Part shown: positions 41,468-52,098 of the stretch, piece by piece
How the letters are laid out: every line of letters begins with the position of its first letter
Numbering within the stretch: position 1 is the first letter of the stretch
NCBI GenBank assembly: GCA_019095985.1
Contig: CM032664.1
Coordinates: 23,775,292-23,839,291, forward strand
Direction of reading: 5' to 3'
Length of the DNA: 64,000 bases
From: Streblospio benedicti
Lineage: Eukaryota > Annelida > Polychaeta > Spionida > Spionidae
Made by a program: the position numbers and the translations under genes
Notes under the pieces: generated by a model
Databases searched by the model: none
Seen by the model: only the letters and a program-made list of their open reading frames with translations
Told to the model about the DNA's origin: nothing

Positions 41468-43936
41468 CAGTGACAAAAATTGGCAGTCGGCCGTTGGCCC
41501 ATGGGGAGTACAACCTTGGAAGGGCCAGTAACTTTTCCCAAACATTGGCCCGGCTGGCAAACATAAAATTTGGCCTTATTTTGATCATGTTCATGGTATT
41601 TTATTTAAAAATTCATCTCCGCCATGCATTTTTAATGTAAACAAATATGGCAGCAGGCATTTAGCGCTCGATTTTAAACTCGGTAGATTTCGATTCGGGG
41701 GAAATGTTTTCAATGGTTTAATCGCATCATCTGTCATCAAAGCGCGACTCGAGTATCTGTGGCAGCCTCGATCAGAGCGCCGCATGCTGTTTTGGAGTCA
41801 TAGTACAGCGGTGTGGGAATTACAAATGAGAGTGGTAACCGGTGACTGCAGTAAAGCATTTTGATTGTTTGTGCTATTGATCGTGCACCAGTAGACCCTA
41901 GATCTATCTCATGTACCGATGTACGTAATAACTTACATGCATAAAACGCGTAAGTACATGTATGAAGTATACTATCTAATGATATTTGCAAAACTATTTC
42001 TCTTCATGCCCCCACCCCCTTCCTCTGTATAGAAATGTGGAAATTCGGTATTGGCTCACCACCACCATCAAAAAAACAAAAACAAACTAAGGAAGAAAAG
42101 TTGATTGCACATAGAAATTTTGAGAAAACCGAGAGGAAACGCTGTTTTTTGCCTTCATGGAAAGAAGGTTGCCCTTGGTTACAATATCAATCATCCTCCA
42201 GTTCAAGAACTAGTACTAGTAGTAGTAGCAACGAGTCTGAGGGCATCATGCTGTGCACGGTTTGCTCTGAGGCATCAAAGTTTGACAGCAGTATCGGACT
42301 GAAAAATTCTTTTCTTCTGGGTTGCACCAGCATGAAGCTGGAAAGTGTGAAAGTGCATGAAAAATCATCTGTGCACATTTAATTGGTGGCCATAATGAAA
42401 GCTAGAGAACAACCCACAGCCACATAGGCTTTCCAGATTGTTAAAATGCTAAATGGAGACATCATAGATAAGTTGTCTATGATGTTTCAAACGTGCCATG
42501 CATTGGCCAAACACAACAGGCCTTCCAGCGATTATGTTTGGCAATGCCAGCTGGACCGTAAGAAAAATCTAAATCTTGGAAACTCTTACATGAACGCACA
42601 ATCTGCAAAGAATTTTACATTTAGTATTGCAGAATATGAACGTAGCGAGGCAGCAACAAAGATCATATGTGCGCCTTTTGTTTCGATCTTAAGTGACTGC
42701 ACAACAGATGTGAGCATAAGTGAGCAAGAGTTATTTTACATTAGGTTTTGTCAGAAAGGTGTGACCAGTGTCCTTTATGCTGCAATTATAAATGCCGAGA
42801 GGGGCACTTCTAGCTGCATTTTGGCAGCTCTTCAAAAGGCCTTTGAAACTTATCTCAACATACCTTGGAACAAGGTCATTCAGAAAGTGCTTGGGCTAGG
42901 GTGATGGTTGGATCTAAAAGTGGTCTGTATGCTCTTTTAAAAGAAATGCAGCCAAGTATAACAGTTGTCCACTGTTACGGCCACAGACTGGAGCTGGCCT
43001 TCAAAGACTCCCGCAAGTCTTGTAAGCTGTATGAGAAATTGGACATCCTTCTACTTGAATTGTTCTTCTATCATAAAAGTGCCCTTAAATAGAAGCATGC
43101 TGAAGCAAAGCTTCAAATGTCTAGATATTAATGCGTTCATGCCAACCAGAGTTGGGGGCACACGTTGGATCGGCCACATATTCTGGGCTTTGACCAACCT
43201 GACAAAAGGCTACAAGGCTATTGTTCAACATTTACAACAGGTAACTGATTTACAATACTGTAAGTACATGTAGTCATACAATAATTATACAATAACAACA
43301 ATAATAATTATATTATGATTAATAAATCATTAATACAATTGAAAAATAGAAACAAATTTCATTTTTTGCAGATTACAGACACAGATGGTTGTCAACACCG
43401 TGTGTCTCGTAACAAGGTCAAGTGTTTCCTTAAGTTATTGTGCTCAAAGGACATCATCCTGCTGGCGCACTTGATGTTAGATGTTACCAGTAGTCTGAAG
43501 GGTGCTATTTCTGACATGGATGACGATTGTGACGATAATGATGCGGATGATAGTGGCTTGGATTCTGACAGTATCTGTTATTCTGATGATGATATAACCG
43601 AAAAACGACTCAATGATGTACTGGAAAAAAGAACTAGTGAATATGGACTATGAAGTCTAAACTTTTGATGGAAATAAACCAATGATTTAACTTAAATGTT
43701 GTTGCCTTTTTGCTTTCTCTAAAATCCTTTAAAATGCTTTAAAATGGCCTCTGATGACCATGAAGACCAACTGACCATGATAACCAATTTCTGGGGGGGC
43801 ATGTCCCCAGACCCCCCTAGTGATGCTTCACGCATTCGGTGCTCGCAGGGCCAGTAAGGTATCAGAAGGGCCAGTAAAGATTTCAAAACACTGGCCTTTC
43901 TCGCCAGTGTCGGCTACTCCCCAATTTTTGTCACTG
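41468..43936 (+). mobile_element. hAT transposon (ZNF862-like) with TIRs
   Basis: Terminal inverted repeats cagtgacaaaaattgg (41,468) and ccaatttttgtcactg (to 43,936), starting CAG as is common in hAT elements. The flanking 8-mers tatgtaag and catttaag agree at six of eight positions, a probable decayed 8-bp target duplication. Near the right end is the ggggggcatgtccccagacccccctag segment often seen in this group. The coding region is described separately. The element sits inside copy 2 of the unnamed family and therefore inserted after it. Confidence 0.85.
42035..43653 (+). pseudogene. hAT transposase, ZNF862-like
   Basis: Protein order matches the ZNF862/C17orf113 branch of hAT. First, a TTF-type zinc-finger region: CFLPSWKEGCPWLQY, MLCTVCSEA and a terminal HEKSSVH. 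Next, the RNase-H-like catalytic region: ILSDCTTDVSISEQELFYIR, WNKVIQKVLGLG, LKEMQPSITVVHCYGHRLEL, KLYEKLDILLLEL and MPTRVGGTRWIGH. A probable intron (about 43,242-43,370, gtaact...ttgcag) leads to FLKLLCSKDIILLAHLMLD and an acidic aspartate-rich tail. The reading frame has stops after the zinc-finger segment and frame changes in the catalytic region, and the usual hAT dimerisation domain is missing. It is inactive. Confidence 0.85.
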
Positions 43937-44359
43937 CATTTAAGTCTAATATATGATCAGACAATGTGCATACGCTTATCTGGTATTAGTGATCTAATAG
44001 CCTCTGAAGCAAAATACCACGAAAATGCTTAAACAAATTGCTGAGATACAGAAAAAATTGAAAAGAAATCATCCAATAAAAATGTAGCTATGCATCAACT
44101 ATGTGAAGAATTGCAAGAAGCTGCAGATAAGGGGCATGTTTTAGATCTTAATCAAGTATGGCAACGATACATTGAATCAAATAAGAAAGCTGATGCAGTA
44201 GTTCCACCATCCTTTACAAGTAGACGATCTACTCTCAAAGAAAAACTTGAATCACTTGTTAGTAATTTTTATGAACTCATACCCACGTTACATAGTCCGG
44301 TATAAGAGAGAACGGTTCTCTTAGTACCACTGAAGTTTTCACATGTTGCAATTGGCAAA

Positions 44360-45106
44360 TTGGCATCTGAAGTTAATGATGATAGTGACGCTTTCTCGAT
44401 ACCGAATTACCATTCTAAAGATGATGGATTTCTTGATATGGTACAAATGGCACTTAAACTAAGAGTAGATATTTCATCTGCACCAGCTTTTGAAGGAGTA
44501 AATGTTATTGAAGAAGCTGCCATAGTGTGTGTTCCTGAAAGGTTATACATGTTTATTCGTTTAATGATTGGAGGGCAAAGCTTACTAGATACCAATAGTT
44601 CGGAAGTAGAAGACAGTGATCTTGATGATCAAGAGGATGAGCATAATAAAGAAAAAGAACTCAATTTACAAAATGTTGTTCTCAGTATAGCACAAGATTT
44701 AGTGTACAGTGTGAGCAAACGTTTCAAACCAAAGCATGTAGGATTAGCATCAAGTACAATGCATCAAGCTACGCAACCCAAAGATTTGGTGCAGCTTTTT
44801 CATAAGGCTGGCAATATAATAAGTTATGAAAATGTTTTACAGATTGACACTGCATTAATAGAATATACACTCATTTCAATGGACCCTGTTACAGGAGCTA
44901 TTATTGCTCCAAAATTTGTAAAAGAAAGATTTGTTCACTTCACATGTGACAATTTAGATATCAATGATGCTGACTTAAAGGGGAAAGACAGCTTCCATGC
45001 CACTCAAGTAGCAAGCTGGCAGCGAAGAGCTGTCTTAGAAACAGGCCTCAACCATATTCAACCTTCAAAAAATACTACATTGCATGTTCCTGAGGTATTG
45101 GAATAG
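44360..45106 (+). CDS. Middle region of the unnamed family, copy 2
   Basis: 248 codons, clearly related to copy 1 at 29,700-30,330 but diverged, with conserved blocks LYMFIRLMIGGQSLL, AQDLVYSVSK, LFHKAGNIISYE, FTCDNLDIND, KDSFHATQVASWQRRA and HVPEV. An acidic stretch (EVEDSDLDDQEDEH) sits where copy 1 has a different acidic run. Protein-level conservation with different nucleotide sequence shows these are two old paralogues, not a recent duplication. Confidence 0.65.
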   Translation: MASEVNDDSDAFSIPNYHSKDDGFLDMVQMALKLRVDISSAPAFEGVNVIEEAAIVCVPERLYMFIRLMIGGQSLLDTNSSEVEDSDLDDQEDEHNKEKELNLQNVVLSIAQDLVYSVSKRFKPKHVGLASSTMHQATQPKDLVQLFHKAGNIISYENVLQIDTALIEYTLISMDPVTGAIIAPKFVKERFVHFTCDNLDINDADLKGKDSFHATQVASWQRRAVLETGLNHIQPSKNTTLHVPEVLE

Positions 45107-45420
45107 CTCATTCCAGCTAACATTACAGAAGGACCAGTTGAACCAACTCTAACTGCAAATATTCAGAAGCCTTTGTACTGTGAAGAATCAGTTATTTAAA
45201 CTCAGTGCTGCAAACAAATCACATGCAACTGATATGTCATTCATAATTTCTATACAAAATGATGAAAGCGATCGTATTGGCTGGACACAGTTCAATCAAA
45301 CAAATTGTTGTGAAAGTCGAGAAATAACATCTGTTGTTTACATTCCTATAGTGCAAGCACCTGCACAGGAAATGGACATTCTAAATACAGTGGTATTACA
45401 ATGCAAGCATGTTGCACAAT

Positions 45421-45520
45421 NNNNNNNNNNNNNNNNNNNNNNNNNNNNNNNNNNNNNNNNNNNNNNNNNNNNNNNNNNNNNNNNNNNNNNNNNNNNNNNN
45501 NNNNNNNNNNNNNNNNNNNN
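45421..45520. other. Assembly gap (100 N)
   Basis: 100 N. It falls inside copy 2 of the unnamed family, and the duplicated block begins on the next base, so contigs of different origin may have been joined here. Confidence 0.99.
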
Positions 45521-47520
45521 CCATATGAAAGCAATCGTAACGGTCTGAGTACCAGAATGAATTTTTTTACAAATTTTACCTATAAAATCAATATAGAATA
45601 CATACAGTAAGGTTACATTATATTTTTTTGAAGCTGAAAGGGATGTGTCCAATATAACCTAAATTGCAGTATGCTCTTAGGAAGATTAAGACGTATATTA
45701 TGTCATCTAGCCGCATGTATAGCATTACATATATCACTAAAGTTTAGATTCTCTATTATTTCCAACGTTGAAATGCGTAAACATCCGCCAAACAACACAG
45801 ACCCACTAAAATGCTGCTAAAGAGATTTTAAACGTTTTTATATATATAAAATGGACGATGTGAGAACTGTAAGGATTTGTATCACTCATGAGTAACATTC
45901 GCTTTGCCCCCCTCAGTGGATTTATTTGTTAGGGTCAGGAGGAATAGCCATTTACAAATACTACGGTCTCACATTCGTGATAGTTGAAGCCGGGTCTACC
46001 TCAGCCGTGTCGTTGTTGTCAACGTGTCCATTGCTTTGTAACAGCCATGTTGTTTGAGGCAGAATCTTTTGATCAGTGTATTATTCTTCTGCAATTGTAC
46101 TGTATATCGTCGTGAGTAGGTGGGGTGGCATTCGAGACTCTCTGACTGGTGCTGGATATTCACACGTGTGTAATGAATTTATGAGTAAAGCCACTGTCTG
46201 ATTCGGCTTCAATATTCTGGACTGTCTGACTCTATCATATGACATTGAGGAGTTACCCATAGACTATTGAGGGCCAATGGCTTTGCGTGTTGCCAGGTGT
46301 CGAGAAAGTTCAAGCGATGATGATTATCTGTCCATTTTAGAATTGCAGCTCATTTATTTTGTTTGTTTGTTATGCAATAGGCAAGTATAAAGAAGGCGTT
46401 TATAAAGCTAGTGTCAGACAGTCCCGAATATTGAAGCCGAGTCAGTTGTTGTATTATATCAATTGCTTATTTGGCACATTGTCTCGTCATATGCTTGATT
46501 TTAAAAGGTAGAATTTGTTTGCATTATAATATTTCTCAGCTACTACAGCACCGTGTTTATTTGGGGGTAACCATTTGTGACTGTCAGACTGGTAAAAAAT
46601 CAATGTGTCACCTGATTCGTTTGTGGTTGATCACATATCCCATGAACCTTGTCCGTTCCGCCCATTTCTGTTGTTTCTGATATACATTTAACGCGTGTTT
46701 CACAAGTTTGAAGGCGTCTTTGACAGTTTTCTCAGCACTTTCTATTGATACCACTATCTTTAATTGAGAGTCACATCACCCATCACAGTTCACGCAACCC
46801 AGATACCTAACTAATGTTCTCGGAAAAGCTCAAAACGATATTGAATCATATAGCAATCTTATATCTAGCAAGTTAGCACTCATATAAATAAACCAGCCGT
46901 GCAGTTTTAAAATGATTTATGTTTCCAAAGGGAACATATCACAGATTGCCTGGTCATAAATATGCATTGTGTAAACCACAACGCTTGACGAATAAAACAC
47001 TCACGCTGGGGTATATGTAATCACCAATGCTGGGTGTCAACATGGCAGCAGCAATAAAGGCCTATGCTCTCAGGAGAGAATTACTTTTACACAAAACAAT
47101 CATCTTTCTTTTTAAAAATGATTTATTGAGGTTATACCGTTAATGGAACTTATCATTTTTTATTGTTGTTTCTCGTTCTTCAAATTCTTCTCTTCTTGTT
47201 TTTTTCCGTAGTATTCTTCTTGTTCTTCTACTTATTGCCCTAATTATCATCTTTTTCACGTTGTTTCTATCATTCTTTTTCATCCTCCATCTTCTGATCA
47301 TCATCATGATGATCGTCGCTGCCGCCGCCGCCGCTGCCATCGTGGTCAAGGTCGTCATGGTCGTCATGGTCGTCGTTGTGGTCGTCGGCGTCCTCGTCGT
47401 CCTCATCCTCGTTTTAAAAATAAACAATGAGCATACTTAACGATGCCACACGTCATGCAAAAACGAAAATAACGCACACAACATTTGAAAATTTCCCATC
47501 TATATGGATGTAATTCAACT
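45521..47520 (+). repeat. Duplicated block, copy B
   Basis: Parts 45,521-46,534 and 47,061-47,520 are near-identical to 19,423-20,434 and 27,914-28,378. The 526 bp between them (46,535-47,060) are absent from copy A, where about 7.5 kb of LINE and retroelement sequence lies. It may be the version without those insertions, either at a second locus or on the other haplotype. Confidence 0.88.
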
Positions 47521-47715
47521 TATCTGAAAATCATCAGAAAAGTTAAGGACCGTGTTTTCATCCAATAAAAATTTTATTGGCTCAGTTTTCCACAATTTGC
47601 GCCAGACCACCATCCATTGGGGTAATTTTAACGTTTGTGTTCTCATCTCAACCTATTTGTATGAATAGATATGGTCGCTGTGTAGGACATCAAAGTCATT
47701 TGTAAAATGAGAATT
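46850..47715 (-). repeat. Inverted-repeat partner of 17,160-18,420
   Basis: The reverse complement aligns in pieces to 17,160-18,420, as described there. The arm overlaps the end of duplicated block B, including the low-complexity gtcgtc tract. Confidence 0.6.
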
Positions 47716-48559
47716 CAGCAAAGCTTATCTAGGAGTATGTGACCTTCGGGAGAAAGGCTTTTAATATTTGCTCGGTAGCTCTTGGTATAGGCTGGTAGCA
47801 GTTTTTATTTTCATCATATATTTTTTGCATGCTCGTAAAGTCATTTTTAAGCTTTTCTCACTATATGTCACCATGAACCACATTTCCTCCACCCATACGT
47901 AGTGTTTCATCAGACTGTCAATATAACAAAACATAATAGTCTGGACACTATTACAACATTATATAGCAAGCAGTTGCTTGGCGCCCCCTCCCCTTTTCTG
48001 GTTACATGCGAAGAGAGAAGGTTGTTCCACACACTAGGCTGTTGTATACGCCACTATCTCTATTGAGGGAGGGGTTCCTGTACTTGACAGTGAAGATTTG
48101 ATCTGAGCATATTAGAAATATTTTCATTCCATTACTTAACAGGATATAATATTATTGTTATGTCCGTGTGTCTTTTTCCATCTTAGAGTCACTAAATTGT
48201 GGGGGGGTTGGGGGCTGCCTGGGGACTGGGTGATGAAACTAAACATGATATGCATTATGTTGACTCTAGAATAGGATGATGGAATTACAAAACAGGTATC
48301 ACAATTATGCTTTTAGTTAGATCTATTAGAAAATTCTGAATTAAAAGATAGGGCATAAAACACTTATGCATAGAAGTGTAGTCGTGAGGCAAACTAAGTG
48401 CAACAAAGCCATGGGCAAAACATGCCTGTTAGGGACACCCGTGGGAGTAGATCCAGTTCTAGGTCTAGGTCTAGGTATATATCCACTTCATATATTTATA
48501 TATTTTATTTTTATATATCACATCCTTTAATGTATGGAATTTTAATATTCTGAAATAGA

Positions 48560-48790
48560 TTATGTTATGTTATGTTATTACAATCTGCAGACCACCACAG
48601 AGGAGTATAATGCAGAAGCGAGTGACTGGCTAGTTAGCCAGTGATGTGAGCTGACTTTTGAACTCTGCTACAGAGCCAGCCTCTGCTGGTAAAATGTTCC
48701 ACTCTGGGATGGTGTGAATGGTAAACCAGTTGCTATAAGGTAACGTGTCCCTATTACTGAGGTGTCACTATTTCTGAAGCATGTGTACCA
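48560..48790 (-). mobile_element. LINE reverse-transcriptase C-terminal fragment
   Basis: On the minus strand the frame reads IPEWNILPAEAGSVAEFKSQ and ends LTSLAN plus stop. This is the W-x-x-L-P...F-K-S-x-L tail of CR1/Jockey-type reverse-transcriptase proteins. Only the C-terminus is present, and the part before it shifts frame. A short ttatg tandem repeat (48,556-48,580) follows the stop on this strand, as a LINE 3' tail repeat would. Confidence 0.7.
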
Positions 48791-49539
48791 TCATATAACA
48801 AACGGGAAAGTGATAATGAAGTGTCCACTTGTCAAGGTTTTAATGTATAGCATCAAGAAATGTGATCATGCACAAAGATGAAACAAAATTTCACATGCCA
48901 TCATGCTATATGCCTGCAAAACCGATGCAAATCTGCACAATTCATAATTCGAAAATGTTGAAACACTCTCAAAGTACATTTACTTCCAAATTATGGAAAT
49001 TGCGCTACTAAGATATTCAAGAAAAACAGCCACGATTGCCATCTTAATTGTCACCTAAATTAATTTTATTGGCTTTGCTTTGGGGGTTTAAGCTCCAGCG
49101 AGAAACATTACCCACGTAATATCTATTTAGAAAATGTAAATTTGAATGCGATTTGACAAAACTTTAAATTCACTGAGTGACTGAGTATTTTGTTTTGTTA
49201 AATTATCGTGATTATTGGATAACAGTGGGCACTCATTATCTCAAAGGAGCAATACTTAGAAAGATTAGTTTGTCATATGGGAACTTGGCCAAGTTGACTT
49301 TCCAGATTGTTGGCCGTGGATTGCTTCAATGGTTTGAACCAGAAGGAGTAAAACGTAGTGAGATTGTGGTAATATTATGCCTTCCTATTCTGGTTTTTGC
49401 AGAAGTTTTCATTTTCAAATATTCTCTCAAAATCACAGAAATTCGGTTGTTTGGTGGCATACTGTAAAATCAATCATGTGGGGTTTTATTTTAAAACCAA
49501 CTGTCTTCGACCACATACATGTAATACACTACCCCCCCC

Positions 49540-49585
49540 ACACACACACAAACACACCCACACCCAAACAACACACACGCACGCA

Positions 49586-49653
<68 letters not shown>
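49540..49653. repeat. (CA)n / (CACG)n microsatellite
   Basis: Mixed CA and ACGC repeat ending in a pure (CA) run. Open frames across it are artefacts. Confidence 0.97.
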
Positions 49654-49654
<1 letters not shown>

Positions 49655-51300
49655 CTAAAACATGTTAGTAGATGTATACGTAAAATTTATAGCGGACAAC
49701 ATTGTTATATCATCATTTGACTTCGGATAACGTACAGTGTATACTATTTATCTATTTCGTATTGACATTATGAGGGTAGTATCCGATGCTTGTATTGTTT
49801 TCTTATATCTGTAAAATTATAAGTGATCGTATACATTAAATAGACACGTATCATTTCAAACACAGGAATATAGCTGAATCACGACATGGTATGATAACAA
49901 ATTTAATTAAACTTCAAAATTGCCAACTTCCAAATCAATTTTAGGTCTTTTAAAACTTGAAACCCAGCACACTCGATCGTCATCTTCGACCATACTAAAC
50001 AATCAACGCACAGTCAAGAAGCAAGTGAAGGATTGTTGCATTGCAAACAATTAACCACCCTGGCAATTTTACGCTCAATCTCCAGTTTCTAAGAAACTCC
50101 ATTAGCATGAACGGGCATTTATCTTATTTTAGGGGAGGGGCGGGGAAGGGGAGGAAGCAACACATATTGATGTACGTAACACATATTGGCCAAACATCAG
50201 GCTAATGAATAGAGAATAATTAGATTGGTCTCGCAATCCATAACTCTGCAACATCATATTATGCTGCTAAGAAAAAAAAACTTGCTCGTTTTGGCGTCAA
50301 GCATGGCTTTACAAATTACATCCAAGGTTCTCTAGTAATAAAATGTGACATGTATCAGTTAACTTATATAGTATTATAATAGAGTAGAAGTAATATGAAT
50401 TTGAAGAGTGATGGAGGATATATATGTGAAATAGCTTTTGAATATATCAACAGGTATTTTTGGTGTGAGGAAAGAGCATCATCAAATAATGACCAACTTA
50501 AGAAGCAAGTCAAGTCAGTGAAACGTACTGGGCTGGGATGGGTGGGTGCTTGCGTGACTGAGTGAGTGAATGACTGAGTGATTGATTGGGTGACTACATA
50601 GTGAGGCGTTTGCCAGCTGGCCAGCCCACCTCCCTAGCTTCGCTCCGCTCTGTTTGAATTCGTTGTTCTCACATGTTTGCTGAAAATTATCCCAAAATCG
50701 GGGTTTGGGGTAGCGTGACCATTTCCACCAAACCCAGCATCCGCACATGCGCACTGTGGAGGATTAAGCTGCAATCATCGATGATGTCTGACCCCAGCAT
50801 GATTTTTAGTCCACCAATACTTGTCATGAAAGACTCACTATTCGCCTGGACTATCTCAATATTGGGGCCAGCTCCCCTAGATGTGCGACAAATCAAGCCG
50901 GGGTATCAGAATTTTAGCATTAGAGAAAAAAACATGGCCCCCTCGGGAATCCGCACATGATGAGAATAGCAGAAGCTCCCGGGGTTATCGATGTTTGCAA
51001 GCAAAAATTATTGCCTGTGGTTGATTCATTCTGTAGCTGTGAGGACAAATTCTATTTTTGGGAATGGTGAAGTTGATATACAGATGGAGGGCTTTGTATT
51101 GAAGTCGGTGTCTGATATATCTATATCATAACCATGTAAATACTATGGATATGTTGAATGATCGTGGATTTTGGTGTAAGTGATTACGTTTATTGTCACC
51201 GAAAATGTAAGCTTATAGCATCCTGGGTTCCTTTATGCATGATTATATATGGACTATTTTCAGATACCAATATCTATTATGATGTTCCGGTCTCCGTGTC
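49654..51300. other. No recognisable gene
   Basis: AT-rich with a gtgactgagtgagtgaatgactgagtgattg degenerate tract around 50,550-50,600. Open frames at about 50,673-50,960 have no recognisable motif. Confidence 0.45.
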
Positions 51301-51304
51301 TATA

Positions 51305-51475
51305 GGGTATAGTGACCACTGGGTCTCGCATCCTGGTAATTGGCACAATTGTTAAGTCATGGTCCAGGGTTCGTGCCCCAGCGTTGGTTATTGTGTAACT
51401 TGTCCCTTGAGAAATGGCCATCCAATGCCAATATAGGCTTGTGTGGATCCACATTTACCTACTGACTCTAAACAT
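51305..51475 (+). repeat. tRNA-derived SINE
   Basis: Contains a B-box-like agggttcgtgcccc (about 51,365-51,378) preceded at tRNA-like distance by an A-box-like tggtaattgg. It is followed by gtaacttgtcccttgagaaatggcc, a cttg-gnaa-ggc body motif common in invertebrate tRNA-SINEs. Ends and target duplication were not resolved. Confidence 0.5.
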
Positions 51476-51918
51476 AACATTGACAATAAAATGTTATGCT
51501 AAGGAAGACATATTGACGTAGTTAGACGGTGTGATAGAATTTTGATAATTACAGAAGCATTTTAGGAAACTCTTTAACCAATAATTAATTCTGCAGTGGG
51601 GTATCGTAAAAATTGATCGTGCAAGCTTCACATCATCATATTGATATGGAATGCCCAATATCCGCTAGCGCGACTGCTTTCTGTTATTTCGCTCTCCTAA
51701 AATGTAGCTAATAGTAATTCATGAGACCAATTGTGGCTTAAATATACTTGCACAAACCAGAGAACGCGCAGGAAGTATGTATAATTGGTAGGGTGTTGTA
51801 CAAACAGAAACCCTTTAAGAGGGTAGCCAGATGTTTAAAAGGGTACGCACTCTACTCTAGATGAAGTAGTGAGCTCACTACACTTTAAATATTATATCCA
51901 GTAAAACAATCATAAAAA

Positions 51919-52098
51919 CTCTACTCTCACTTTTCTGCCAGAAATCTCCTACCACTGTATTGACATAGCTGAAGAGGCATCTTCCATTTTACTATATCGA
52001 GTCCCGTCAGGGCCACTTGATATAGTAAAATGGAAGATGTGTCTTCAGCTACGTCAATACAGTGGTAGGAGCTTGCTTGGCACACCAGTGAGAGTAGA
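51919..52098. repeat. Near-perfect hairpin / short palindromic element
   Basis: Arms 51,946-51,998 and 52,019-52,071 are almost perfect reverse complements (about 53 bp, starting ctcctaccactgtattgac), separated by about 20 bp. An outer pair, ctactctcac (51,921) and gtgagagtag (52,097), extends the fold after a mismatched internal loop. It could be a very short foldback MITE or a long hairpin RNA precursor. No second copy was noticed in the window. Confidence 0.85.

Larger units (their letters stand above)
40998..45420 (+). mobile_element. Unnamed large nuclease/CXC protein family, copy 2, split by a hAT insertion
   Basis: The N-terminal part (40,998-41,467) shows paired cysteines, CIICQEEKNDELICPT and LCMFCQSDICDKLSC, which look zinc-binding. 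After the hAT element (41,468-43,936) the protein resumes with SGISDLIASEAKYH, then a helical DLNQVWQRYIES region. The part at 44,360-45,420 follows, and aligns with copy 1 (VPERLYMFIRLMIGGQSLL, LFHKAGNIISYENVLQIDTA, FHATQVASWQRRA, VQAPAQEMDILNTVV). It ends at the scaffold gap, so the nuclease and CXC parts are unseen. It is broken in several places. This copy supplies the N-terminus not visible in copy 1. Confidence 0.7.

Noticed and set aside
47140-47427. Minus-strand threonine/alanine/methionine-rich open frame
   Set aside because: Low-complexity gtcgtc tract, also present in the duplicate block, where the frame is not preserved.
17160-47715. One giant 30-kb transposon with cargo, bounded by the inverted arms
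   Set aside because: The blocks next to the arms are duplicated in direct orientation and a gap joins them, so a rearranged or mis-scaffolded smaller element explains the pattern more simply.
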